The notes under the pieces: generated by a model | What the model saw: the letters and a program-made list of their open reading frames with translations, nothing else | Databases searched by the model: none | Told to the model about the DNA's origin: nothing | Source: Baffinella frigidus | Taxonomy: Eukaryota > Cryptophyceae > Cryptomonadales > Baffinellaceae | Direction of reading: 5' to 3' | NCBI GenBank assembly: GCA_026770585.1 | Contig: MU646315.1 | Span: 365,756-379,255 of the forward strand | Length of the DNA: 13,500 nucleotides | In this document: piece by piece, positions 1 to 7,313 of the stretch | How positions within the stretch are numbered: the stretch's first letter is position 1 | Layout of the letters: the number at the start of each line of letters is the position of its first letter | Made by a program: the position numbers and the translations under genes

Positions 1-1104
1 GCGCACCTCGGCGAGGCCTGCGAGAAAGGCGTCGAAGCGGGGCACGTCGGACCGCGGCGCGAAGATCGAAGCGCTCGCGATCTCCACCTTGCCCTTTTTC
101 CCGATGCGGGTCCGGATCTGGAAGAGCTTGTCGCCCGGCGCGAGCTGCAGCCCCGCGCTCTCCACGTTGCCCGGGTTGCCCCCGCACTTGAAGCCGAGGT
201 GCGCGGGGGAGCCATGGAAGAAGAACACGTCCGCCCCCGCCGCACCCTGGATGTCGCACCACCCCATGATGTTTCCGTTTTTGTCCGGCTGCACCCGTCG
301 CACCTCGGCCACTTGCCCGTCCACGGCCTCCGCGGGAGCTTCTCGCGGCTGCCTCGATACCCCCTGCCGTGGCTGCCCGCCGGCTGCGCCCCCGCGAGCC
401 CCCTCCCCCCTCGCCGACCCAGCTGGTTCATCCATGCGATGAAGAGGGGCTGCAACCTCCCCCTCTCCTCCCTTCGCCGCCACGATGGCCATGCTGTTGT
501 TCTCGCCCTGCAGCCTGAGAAGGTCCGGGTGCGCTGCAACAAAGCGCTTCACACCATCGGACTTGATCAGCGCCTGCACCCTCGCAGGACCTCCGCACTG
601 CCCCGGCGGGATCCACTTGTAGAAGCGGTCGAGAAACGAGAATTTCAGACCCCCGCCAGCTTGCTGTTGCACGAACGTGCAGAGCAGCTTTGCCACCTCT
701 CTCTTCACTCCTCCCCCATGCCCCTGCCCATGAGCCCCATCATATCTCTGAGCCTCAGCCTGAGCCTGCGCCTGAGCCCGAACCTGTCTCTGAGACTCAG
801 CCTGCGCCTCAGCCTGCGCCCGAACCTGCCTCTGCGCCTCAGCCTGCGCCTGCTGCTGCTGCTGCTGCTGCTGCTGCTTCTGCGACGCCCCCCCCTGCGC
901 CGCCGCATCCTGTGCGGTCCCATAGGGCTGTGTTGTCGCTGGAGGCTGTGGTGATGTAGGTGGAGGTGCTGACGCTCCTGAGGTGCGCCGCTGTTTTTTT
1001 TGGTGTGGCTCTTCCGCGCCTTCGGCTGCCACCGTTGAATCTGTCGCAGCAAGGCCGCTGATGCGCCGGCTTTTCCGAGCTGGCCCGCGGTCCCCTCCTT
1101 TCAT
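1..1104 (-). CDS. Partial intronless gene: Gln-rich protein with possible helix-turn-helix-like and cold-shock-like blocks
   Basis: Seen: the minus strand is open for 368 codons from an ATG at 1104-1102 to the left edge. An in-frame TAG at 1125-1123 lies upstream and A is at -3, so the 5' end looks complete and the 3' end is missing. Order of regions: a basic Ser/Arg N-terminus; a Pro/Thr/Gln stretch; nine CAG-encoded Gln (about residues 77-85); AQAEAQ-type repeats to about 117; a conserved-looking block at about 133-209 (EVAKLLCTFVQQ, LKFSFLDRFYKWIP, IKSDGVKRFVAAHPDLLRL); an Arg/Gly/Pro linker; and a block at about 261-350 (GQVAEVRRV, NIMGWCDIQG, DVFFFHGS, LAPGDKLFQI). Family knowledge: the last block has the order of a cold-shock OB-fold (GxV..., DVFxHxS, G..V.F), and the middle block resembles a compact winged-helix or LOTUS-like fold. 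Inference: a nucleic-acid-binding regulator. The reading frame is solid; the domain names are tentative and the gene is not recognised. Confidence 0.8.
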   Translation of the reverse strand, partial: MKGGDRGPARKSRRISGLAATDSTVAAEGAEEPHQKKQRRTSGASAPPPTSPQPPATTQPYGTAQDAAAQGGASQKQQQQQQQQQAQAEAQRQVRAQAEAQAESQRQVRAQAQAQAEAQRYDGAHGQGHGGGVKREVAKLLCTFVQQQAGGGLKFSFLDRFYKWIPPGQCGGPARVQALIKSDGVKRFVAAHPDLLRLQGENNSMAIVAAKGGEGEVAAPLHRMDEPAGSARGEGARGGAAGGQPRQGVSRQPREAPAEAVDGQVAEVRRVQPDKNGNIMGWCDIQGAAGADVFFFHGSPAHLGFKCGGNPGNVESAGLQLAPGDKLFQIRTRIGKKGKVEIASASIFAPRSDVPRFDAFLAGLAEVR

Positions 1105-1435
1105 CTTAGGGACGACTTTGTCCTAGAATTGGAACAGTAGACAGAGTAACAGCAACCCGGCTGCACCTGTCCCTGAGGGAGGATGCGCCACGCTGGGTAC
1201 CGCTGGAGCCGCTGCCAGGATAGTGGAGATCCCTGCGGACGCACACCGTCCGGGAAGAAACAAGGCGCGCCCCCTTGTTGGTGAACTAAAGACATTCGCC
1301 GAGAAAAGGTTTGGGGATCGAAGTGATTTGACCATCAAAGTCAACAACTCATTTTGAAATGGTCAAAATCAGATTGGACTTCAGCATTTAGGTCTTTAGG
1401 TCATTTAATTAAGAAGCATTTACTGGTCTTAGTTC

Positions 1436-1701
1436 GTCCTTTAGGTCCTTTAGGTTTTTAATTTCGAGCCCTCTCTGGACGCCTTAAGTTTATGGTCCGA
1501 CGTCATAAGTTCAATAAAAGTCTCTTCATCACTTCAGCACACCCCAACAGAGCCACCCTTTATTCCCTCTTCACGAGCCTCTGCACTGGAGAGCTAGACG
1601 CGATCCGAAAGCAAAAAAAAATTCTCTGCAGATCCCTTCTACGGAACGGCGTGTCGTTGGGCTATGTTGGGAGAAATTAAAACCTAAAGGACCTAAAGGA
1701 C
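1436..1701. repeat. Inverted repeat pair (28-29 bp arms) bounding about 210 bp
   Basis: The left arm 1436-1464 (gtcctttaggtcctttaggt followed by a T-rich end) is the near-exact reverse complement of the right arm 1674-1701. The arms contain the pentamer-like unit AGGTCCTTT. This could be a MITE-like element or a fold-back; no clear target-site duplication was seen. Confidence 0.55.
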
Positions 1702-1761
1702 AAAGGCGTGCCGTTGGGCTATGTTGGGAGAAATCAAAACCTAAAGGACCTGAAGGACCAA
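1648..1761 (+). repeat. Tandem duplication of a 57-bp unit
   Basis: Bases 1648-1704 and 1705-1761 are two adjacent copies beginning ggcgtgycgttgggctatgt and ending in AAAGGACC-type repeats. They differ at only a few bases, so the duplication looks recent. It overlaps the right arm of the inverted repeat at 1436-1701. Confidence 0.75.
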
Positions 1762-1959
1762 CAGAAAAAGTTCCGGTGACCGCCGGAGAACCTAAAGGAC
1801 CTACACGATTTCTACAAGGATTTCATAATTCCCGGTCCGGAGATTCTTTCCGAAATTGCCTGAGGCCACCTGCCGCTGAGTCCTGCTCACATAGCCTCTA
1901 TTGTGTGTGTACGCCGGCCGTGTTGGAATAAATAAAGGTCTCTTTCTAGGCCATCACAA

Positions 1960-1995
1960 GTACGGGCATATCGTGTACTGGAGATATGCCCGTAC
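1960..1995. repeat. Perfect 13-bp hairpin
   Basis: gtacgggcatatc at 1960-1972 and gatatgcccgtac at 1983-1995 are perfect reverse complements around a 10-nt loop. No T-run follows and the setting is eukaryotic, so it is not called a terminator. Confidence 0.7.
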
Positions 1996-2294
1996 GACTA
2001 CCGATCGACCCTCGAGCAAGGGTGTTCATAGGCGTGTACACTGTTGGTGTACACGTGTTATGGGGTTGCACCTCCTTATGAGTGAGGTAACCATGTACAC
2101 TGTACGACATCAAAGAGTGGCAGGGTTTTTCACACGCAGCGTCTCCTCCACAAGTTCATTTCTATTTTCAGGCCTCCACACGTTGATCCCACTGCGTGCC
2201 CTGGCCGCGCCCCCCCGCCACGCACCCTGAGTCTCAACGCGCCTTGAGAAGGACCCACGGACTTCCTCCTGAGGAGCGGACCACTGCCAACCTT

Positions 2295-2358
2295 GCGCGC
2301 GCTCGCGCGCGTGCGCGCTCTCTCTCTCTCTCTATCTCTCTCGCACACACACACACAC
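2295..2358 (+). repeat. Compound microsatellite (GC)n-(CT)n-(CA)n
   Basis: An alternating GC-rich run (about 2295-2317) passes into a CT run (to about 2342) and then a CA run (to about 2358). The alternating purine/pyrimidine parts could form non-B DNA. Confidence 0.85.
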
Positions 2359-2453
2359 TCAGCCCCGCACGCTCTCTCATTCCGGGAGTCCTGCTCCGAG
2401 GCGGGCCCATCCTACACAGAATCCTCGCACTGCCCCGCGGGGAGCCCGTCCTA

Positions 2454-2629
2454 GACTACCCCCCCCCCGCTTACTCTGGGTACAGGGGTTACTTGACATT
2501 AAGGACACGCACCGCCCCTAGGGTCGTCCTATGCTCCTAGGGTTAGCTCTGCCGTAGGAGCCTAAGGCGGTGCGTGTCCTCATTCGCGAGTTACCCCTGT
2601 ACTTGACTACGCCCCCCCGCTTACTCAGG
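2454..2629. mobile_element. Fold-back element flanked by about 25-bp direct repeats
   Basis: The core 2480-2602 folds on itself: its left end gtacaggggttac followed by aaggacacgcaccgcc is mirrored by ggcggtgcgtgtcctc and gttacccctgtac at its right end. Direct repeats flank it: 2454-2479 (gactacc, C-run, gcttactctgg) and 2605-2629 (gactacg, C-run, gcttactcagg). Inference: a non-autonomous inverted-repeat element whose insertion duplicated a long target. The right-hand flanking copy contains the stop codon of the J-domain gene (TAA at 2623-2621). No coding capacity was seen inside. Confidence 0.65.
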
Positions 2630-4857
2630 CTCGGGTGGCTTGTCGCGCTGAACCAACAGCTTGTTCACCGCCTCCACCTGTTGCAGTTTGGGGTTTAGGG
2701 CGTGTATGTAGGTTTTATGGCTTATGGCGTATGGCGTATGGCGTAAGGCGTATGGCTCATGGCGTATGGCTTATGGTGTTTGGTGGGCAAAGGTTCATAT
2801 GTATGGTCTGCAGTGTGAGTGGCGTCGGGCGGGAAAGACTCAGCTATCCAGAAACCGGAATCTTCCCCACCCATCGCATTCTCTGCTGATTCTCGCTCGA
2901 ACCACCTGAGAACCCCACGAGCACTCTAACAGCCCTCCCTGGAATTTCCTCCTGTTTCTCGCCACGCAAGAAACAATCAAAATAGGTTGTCGGGAGTTCA
3001 ATAGGGCCAATTGGGAGTTTAATAGGGCAACGGCCTAACTTCAGGAGAGTAAAGCCTACTGTATTTGCAACGGTACGCCGTAGGGCTCCTGCGAGAAACC
3101 TAGGGGCCCTCCCTAGGCCATAAGGCATACCGCAATCAATACCGTAAGCGTAACTACACTGATTTCAGCGCGTTGCCCTAAAACGCTGTGTCATACTATT
3201 CTCAAGTTGACAGGCTGGGGGGTTGAGGTACAAATCCGCCAACTTGGGAGCGGAAAAGAGCTCGAGCTCACCAAATTGGAGGGCCCAAATCGACTCAGTC
3301 AGAGCTGGGAGCTGTGTCGGGGGGATGGCGGGGACCTTCTCGCGCTCGCTCGCCGCGAGGTTTGTCGGGAGGTTGATCGCCGCGTTGAGCAGCCGGTGCT
3401 GAATGTGCGAGTCGTCGGTCAGCTCCGCGGGAAACCTGGTTTTAAGATTTAGGGTTTAGGGTTTATGGTTTGGGGTTTGGGGGTGTGGTGCTTGGGTTTG
3501 GGGTGTGAAGTTTGGGGGTTAGGGGAGTGGGGTCTTGGGTTTGGGGTGTGAAGTGGGGTCTTGGGTTTGGGGTCTGAAGTTTGGGGGTTAGGGGAGTCTT
3601 AGGGAGGGTTTAGGTTTTACCGCAGCGCGATAAGAAGCAGGTCCTTCTGGATCTTCACCAGCCGCTTCGGAAAGACCTGCTTTCGGGTTTCGGGTTTAGG
3701 GTTCCGGTGTTCGGGTTAATGGTTAATGGTTAATGGTCAATGGTTAATTATTCAGTTTTCAGGGTTCAGGGTGTCGCGTTCAGGGCTTCCAGTCGATGGT
3801 TTGGAGTTCAGGGGATCAGGGGTTCAGGGGTTCAGTGTTTCGGGTTTCGGGTTCAGGGGTTGGGATGTACGATTTCGAAGGTAACGATGAGGTCGCCGCG
3901 TTTCCCAGTGGTCTTGTCGACCAGCCCCTCCCCTGCGACGGTCCGCACCATCGCCGGGTCCACGACCTAGCGTGTAGGGTGTTGGGCTTAGGGTTTAGGT
4001 TTACGGTTTAGGGTTCAACGGTTCGGGGTTCAGGGTCCGGGGATCATGTGGTACATCAGGATTCAGGTTTCAGAGATCATGTGGTACTTCTGGTTCATCT
4101 CGTTGAGGCGCATGGAAATTACCTCCTCGACGGAGATGTGGAGGACGCGCGCGTCGGGCATGGTGATGTCGAGCATGGCGCCCGCCAGCGCGAGGTGGAG
4201 GGGCAGCGTGTACGAGGAGCGCAGGTTGTAGCCGTCCACCTTGAACGACGCGTGCTCCGCGATCTCGACGGTCAGCACCACGTCGCCTGTCAGGTCCCCG
4301 GGCTCCTTCTCATAGACTAGCTTCGTGCCCGAGCGCCAGAACGGCTCCACGACCACGTTGTATACCTTGGTGAAATCCACTGGCGCCCCGTCGTTGCCGG
4401 GCTTGCGCTTGGGGACGGCCACGCTCTTGGTGACTGAGTTGTACAAGTCCTCGAGCGTGCACACCAGCGGGAGGTGGATGCTCGCCGGGGCGTTGGGTTC
4501 GTTGGCGGCTTCCGCCTCGTCAAATAGTTTGTTCACCCCGTCCGACACGGCCGCGAAGGGGTTGGCCGTCCCGAAGAACGAGTCGAACGTCTCGAGCGCT
4601 TTCGCCAGGTCAAAATCCGCCACCAGCTGGCGCCGCGCCGTCGAGAACTCCACCTCGTTCATGTCGAAGCTTGCGCGCAGCTTGGGGTTGCTCAGCGCGA
4701 AGTAGGCAAAGCCGATCGCCACGAATTCCGCATCTGTGCCCTTGCCCTTGTCGGGGTGGTTCTGCAACGCCAGGCGTTTGTACGCACGCTTGATGTCGAG
4801 GTCACGCGAGGACCGGTTCAGTCCCAACGTCGCGTAGAGGTCCAGGCGCTCCGCCAT
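2621..4857 (-). CDS. DNAJB13-like J-domain co-chaperone, five exons
   Basis: Model (minus strand): exons 4857-4123, 3966-3871, 3676-3621, 3435-3336 and 2677-2621. All introns are GT-AG and phases agree (735+96+56+100+57 nt, 347 aa). ATG 4857 has A at -3 and G at +4; the longer frame upstream starts at GTG and is not used. Seen: J domain from about residue 6 with HPD at 34-36; FDSFFGTANPF at 91-101 in place of a long Gly/Phe region; a C-terminal substrate-binding region with CTLEDLYNS, EPFWRSGTKLVYEKEPGD, then exon 2 with VAGEGL and KRGDLIVTFEI, and exon 3 with FPKRLVKIQK. Family knowledge: this is the type II DNAJ order, and FFGxxNPF is typical of DNAJB13/RSPH16, an axonemal radial-spoke chaperone; J proteins stimulate Hsp70 ATPase. 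The length fits the family. Exons 4-5 (C-terminal tail) are less certain, because exon 3 can also end at a TAA that overlaps its donor. Introns carry C-rich telomere-like heptads on the sense strand. Confidence 0.85.
2690..2795 (-). repeat. Diverged heptad tract (CCATACG/CCATAAG) in J-domain gene intron 4
   Basis: On the plus strand the unit reads ATGGCGT or ATGGCTT about ten times, next to ggggtttagggcg. On the sense (minus) strand it reads CCATACG/CCATAAG and leads to the acceptor of exon 5. It keeps the 7-base period of CCCTAAA, so it is probably a diverged part of the same family. Confidence 0.6.
3127..3180 (+). repeat. Dispersed repeat R2, copy 1
   Basis: The segment with caataccgtaagcgtaacta and ttcagcgcgttgccct matches 10108-10158 (caataccgtaggcttaattg, ccagctcgttgccct) in the same orientation. 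It lies in intron 4 of the J-domain gene. Its nature is unknown. Confidence 0.5.
3196..3295 (+). repeat. Dispersed repeat R1, copy 1
   Basis: About 100 bp beginning ctattctcaagttgacaggc, with gtacaaatccgccaacttg and gagctcaccaaattggaggg. Two more copies are at 6759-6856 (same strand) and 11056-11150 (opposite strand). It lies in intron 4 of the J-domain gene, antisense to it. No terminal inverted repeats or coding frame are evident. Confidence 0.7.
3440..4045 (-). repeat. Telomere-like heptad tracts in J-domain gene introns 3, 2 and 1
   Basis: Bases 3440-3616, about 3684-3866 and about 3970-4045 are largely variants of TTTAGGG on the plus strand (TTTGGGG, TTCAGGG, TTTCGGG, GTTAATG), that is CCCTAAA, CCCCAAA, CCCTGAA and CCCGAAA on the sense strand. 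They are broken only by exons 3 (3621-3676) and 2 (3871-3966). Intron 1 also has a short direct repeat of gatcatgtggtac at 4043 and 4077. Confidence 0.85.
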
Positions 4858-4997
4858 TCTGCGGGGACTGGGCGGAAAATGAGAATCCGTTGGAGAAAAA
4901 AAACGCTCCACAGGCCCGCCTCGCTGGGAACAGAAAGACCTTCAGGGCTGAGCGCTTCCGAATAAAATAGGATAACATAACTCGAGCGGCCGGGGCG

Positions 4998-5294
4998 GTG
5001 GACGCTCTGCAGCACGACGGAACCCTTCTGATGGGAGTTGGCGACGAACAGGTGCAATCCTCTTCACCATGATATCGCGCCAAGCAATCCCTTCGCTGCG
5101 GCGTGGACCCGTCTTGGACCAACCGGGTGGCTGCGTTTTTTGGTTTTGCGAGGGGGGTGGTCTAAGACGCTAAACCAAAGCCCTGCAAACAGCCTGAGAA
5201 GCCGAAGGTTGTCCTCAACCCGCACCGCTGCAACCCCCACCTCGATGCCTTCGTCGACGGCCTCTTCCTCGGGCCCATGCACCTCGCCAAGCCG
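4998..5294 (+). other. Candidate exon(s) of an unrecognised plus-strand gene
   Basis: Bases 5208-5294 (or from 5193) read in phase 0 as VVLNPHRCNPHLDAF followed by VDGLFLGPMHLAKP, with mostly G/C third positions, an AG before and a GT after. This is the same AG|GT style as the confirmed exons. A weaker segment, 4998-5051 (VDALQHDGTLLMGVGDEQ then GT), lacks a clear acceptor. I recognise no family. The clue is codon-like composition in a region otherwise made of repeats, upstream of a long C-rich telomere-like tract in plus sense. It could equally be chance. Confidence 0.3.
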
Positions 5295-5511
5295 GTGCGC
5301 TCCCCTCGCCCGATCCTCACGCGCGTGCCACGCTGCGATAACCTGATCTCAGAGTGGGAGCAAATAGCGCCTTTGAACCCCCTTGATTTGCACGGGGGAT
5401 CGCCGGAACCCGGGACCTGTGGTACAGATGAGGGGTCGCGACAAAAAGAATTTGCCCCCGCTCTGAGGGCTGATGAGAAGAAGCGGTGCTGAGTGTGGCG
5501 GTCGCGCTCTG

Positions 5512-6150
5512 GAAAACCCTAAACCCTAACACCTACACCCTACACCCTACCCTACACCCTGCACCCTACGCCCCACACCCTACACCCTACACCCTGCAAC
5601 CTGAACCCTAAACCCTAAACCCTCAACCCTAAACCCTGAACCATACACCATACACCTTAAACCCTAAACCCTAAACCATAAACCATAAACCATAAACCAT
5701 AAACCATAAACCATAAACCCTATCCCATAAACCCTGGACCCTAAACACTAAACCCTAAAACCTGAACCATCAACCCTCAACCCTCAACCCTGTCCCATAA
5801 ACCCTGAACCCTAAACACTAAACCCTAAAACCTGAACCATAAACCCTCAACCCTAAACCCTAAACCCTACACCCTAAACCCTAAACCCTAAACCCTCAAA
5901 CCTGAACCCTAAACCCTAAACCCTACCCCCTAAACCATAAGCCCCACACCCCACGCCCCAAACCCCAAACCCCAAACCCCAAACCCCAAACCCTAATCCC
6001 CAAACCACAAACCCTAATCTCCAAACCCCAAACCCCAACCCAAAACCCTATGCCCAAAACCCCAAACCCTAATCCCCAAACCCCAAACCCCAACCCCAAA
6101 CCCCAAGCCCTAATCCCCAATCCCCAAATCCTAAACCCGAAACCCGAAAC
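5512..6150 (+). repeat. Long degenerate telomere-like heptad array (about 640 bp)
   Basis: The array is almost entirely 7-base units: CACCCTA blocks (5525-5600), CCCTAAA, a homogeneous CCATAAA run (about 5665-5715), two 70-bp higher-order units (5721-5790 and 5791-5860), CCCTAAA again, then CCCCAAA (about 5944-6125). C-rich on the plus strand. It ends at an AG (6154-6155) before a candidate exon, so it may be an intron; an intergenic array is the alternative. Degenerate units argue against a working chromosome end. Confidence 0.9.
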
Positions 6151-6155
6151 GGTAG

Positions 6156-6206
6156 GTGCGGAGCTTCTTCGCGTGCATGCGGTCCGAGGTTGGCAGCGAA
6201 CCCGAG
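6156..6206 (+). other. Candidate exon, copy 1 of a duplicated pair
   Basis: Seventeen codons in phase 0 (VRSFFACMRSEVGSEPE), 15 of them ending in G or C. An AG at the end of the long telomere-like tract precedes it and a GT follows. A second copy lies at 6354-6398. I recognise no family; short length keeps confidence low. Confidence 0.35.
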
Positions 6207-6232
6207 GTTCATCCCGGAAGAGGGTTTTTTCG

Positions 6233-6342
6233 TTTCAGAATCTGTGAAAATTACTACGCAAGTTCGAAAATTACTACGCAAATCCTTTAATATTACTAGT
6301 TAGAACGAATTGGGTAGTAATTTTCGTTGCCACATTCTGAAA
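6233..6342. mobile_element. MITE-like element with about 28-bp terminal inverted repeats
   Basis: The left end tttcagaatctgtgaaaatt and following actacg are mirrored at the right end by gtagtaattttcg and cacattctgaaa, with small mismatches. The internal part is AT-rich, repeats gaaaattactacgcaa once, and has no coding frame. It sits between the two copies of the candidate exon at 6156 and 6354. No exact target-site duplication was seen. Confidence 0.65.
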
Positions 6343-6353
6343 TGCACACGCAG

Positions 6354-6398
6354 ATCTTGTTCGTGTGCATGCGGTCCGAGCCTGGCAGCGAACCCGAG
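6354..6398 (+). pseudogene. Candidate exon, copy 2 (duplicate of 6156-6206)
   Basis: A 36-bp core (gtgcatgcggtccgag, then tggcagcgaacccgaggt, 6365-6400) repeats 6173-6208 with two mismatches, exactly 192 bp downstream. The frame reads ILFVCMRSEPGSEPE and is again followed by GT. The 5' end has diverged and the AG here falls inside the region homologous to copy 1. Probably a decayed duplicate exon. Confidence 0.4.
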
Positions 6399-6548
6399 GT
6401 GCTACCCCCAAACCCTCCACAGCACATACACTTTAAAAAATACATCCTAATTTACAATCATGTTTATCGAAACACATGAAACTTTCAATCGGGAGGGACG
6501 CGACCCAGTGCACACCACACGCGGGAAGGACACCACACCCTCCATAGC

Positions 6549-6597
6549 ACCCTAAACCCTAAACCCTAAACCCCAAACCCTAAACCCCAAACCCTAG
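6549..6597 (+). repeat. Short telomere-like tract
   Basis: Seven near-perfect CCCTAAA/CCCCAAA units, C-rich on the plus strand. Bases 6400-6548, next to it, are AT-rich and show nothing recognisable. Confidence 0.9.
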
Positions 6598-6758
6598 CTG
6601 CGCCGCACGCCAGGGAGACGCGTACTGCATGTTTTCGTTTCAGTTTCTCCTGGAGGCACCGGTCGACCAAAATCTTGTCTCTCGCTCACTGCACACCCTC
6701 GGCTCTCCGATGGTGCTCACCCCCACGCATCCTAGCTCTGCTTCACTCGGGTCACCAG

Positions 6759-6856
6759 ACTGTTCTCAAGTTGATATCCTGGGTTCGTGGTACAAATCCG
6801 CCAACTTCGTGGCGAGAAAGAGCCCGGGCTCACCAGATTGGTGAGGCCAAATAGAC
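6759..6856 (+). repeat. Dispersed repeat R1, copy 2
   Basis: Begins ctgttctcaagttgatatcc and contains gtacaaatccgccaacttc and gggctcaccagattggtgag, matching 3196-3295 in the same orientation and 11056-11150 inverted. Confidence 0.7.
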
Positions 6857-6952
6857 TGCGACAGCGCTAGAATGGACCTCTGCCGCGCGCTGGCCTACCA
6901 CAGAGTCCTAGGGATGATCCTCTCATGGGGTGTTCACGAAATCTCTTTGTAG

Positions 6953-7017
6953 TGCGCTGTGTGGATGGGGTTCAGCTTCGACACGGCGCGGCACCTGATC
7001 TGGCCCGGCCTCACCAG
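6953..7017 (+). other. Candidate exon reading FSFDTARHLIWPGLT
   Basis: The 65-bp segment lies between a TAG at 6950-6952 and CCAG|GT at 7016-7019. It reads CAVWMGFSFDTARHLIWPGL in one frame with nearly every third base G or C, ending in phase 2. A C-rich telomere-like tract follows the putative donor, as in the confirmed introns. I recognise no family. It may be a 3' exon of an unrecognised gene lying just upstream of MsrA, or a stray fragment. Confidence 0.35.
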
Positions 7018-7262
7018 GTCCCCGTGTTCCCTAAACCCTACACCCTAAACCCTACACCCTAAACCCTAAACCCTAAACCCTGCACCCAAAACCCTGAACC
7101 CTAAACCCTAAAACTGAAACGCTAAACCCAGGTGCCGACGCCTCCCTTCAGCACGTAACCACCTCCAACACCCCCTCCGAGAGCTTCATACCAAACCTTC
7201 GCACGCCATGCCAAACCACCCTAAACCCTCCACCCTAAACCCTAAACCCTGACCCCAGGTCC
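7016..7262 (+). repeat. Two telomere-like cassettes separated by AGGTSCC boundaries
   Basis: CCAGGTCCCCG (about 7014), CCAGGTGCCGAC (about 7129) and CCAGGTCCCAAC (about 7255) each border a C-rich telomere-like block (7029-7128 and 7217-7252). Bases after the second boundary (cgtaaccacctccaacaccc, 7152-7171) resemble those after the third (cgtaaccaccgccgccaata, 7281-7300), so the boundary plus about 45 bp has been duplicated. The MsrA start codon lies just beyond. Confidence 0.6.
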
Positions 7263-7313
7263 CAACGATGCCCTAAAACTCGTAACCACCGCCGCCAATA
7301 CCCCCAACGCCCC

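Larger units (their letters stand above)
1105..2453. other. Intergenic stretch with repeats, no gene seen
   Basis: No reading frame here shows family motifs or sustained GC-rich third positions like those of the neighbouring genes. The stretch is less GC-rich than gene 1 and holds an inverted repeat pair, a 57-bp tandem repeat, a 13-bp hairpin and a compound microsatellite, each listed separately. AATAAA-containing runs near 1512 and 1928 resemble the tail of an LTR, but no matching LTR pair, primer-binding site or retroelement protein was seen. Confidence 0.6.

Noticed and set aside
199-954. Plus-strand open frame over gene 1
   Set aside because: An antisense shadow of the minus-strand gene: the Leu-rich tail is the CAG repeat read backwards, and the minus frame has the domain-like blocks.
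1648-1761. CRISPR array
   Set aside because: Only two adjacent copies without unique spacers, in a eukaryotic setting.
1890-1960. LTR end (AATAAATAAAGG run followed by CA)
   Set aside because: No second LTR, primer-binding site, polypurine tract or retroelement protein is visible in the window.
2844-3128. Separate 94-codon minus-strand gene
   Set aside because: It lies within intron 4 of the J-domain gene, shows no family motifs or coding-like third positions, and overlaps no conserved block.
4858-4911. N-terminal extension of the J-domain protein from 4911
   Set aside because: The codon at 4911-4909 is GTG. The ATG at 4857 has a strong context and begins right before the J domain.
5512-6150. 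A true chromosome end (telomere)
   Set aside because: Units are degenerate, of mixed variants, and lie between other sequences with genes on both sides; heptad tracts occur across most of the window.
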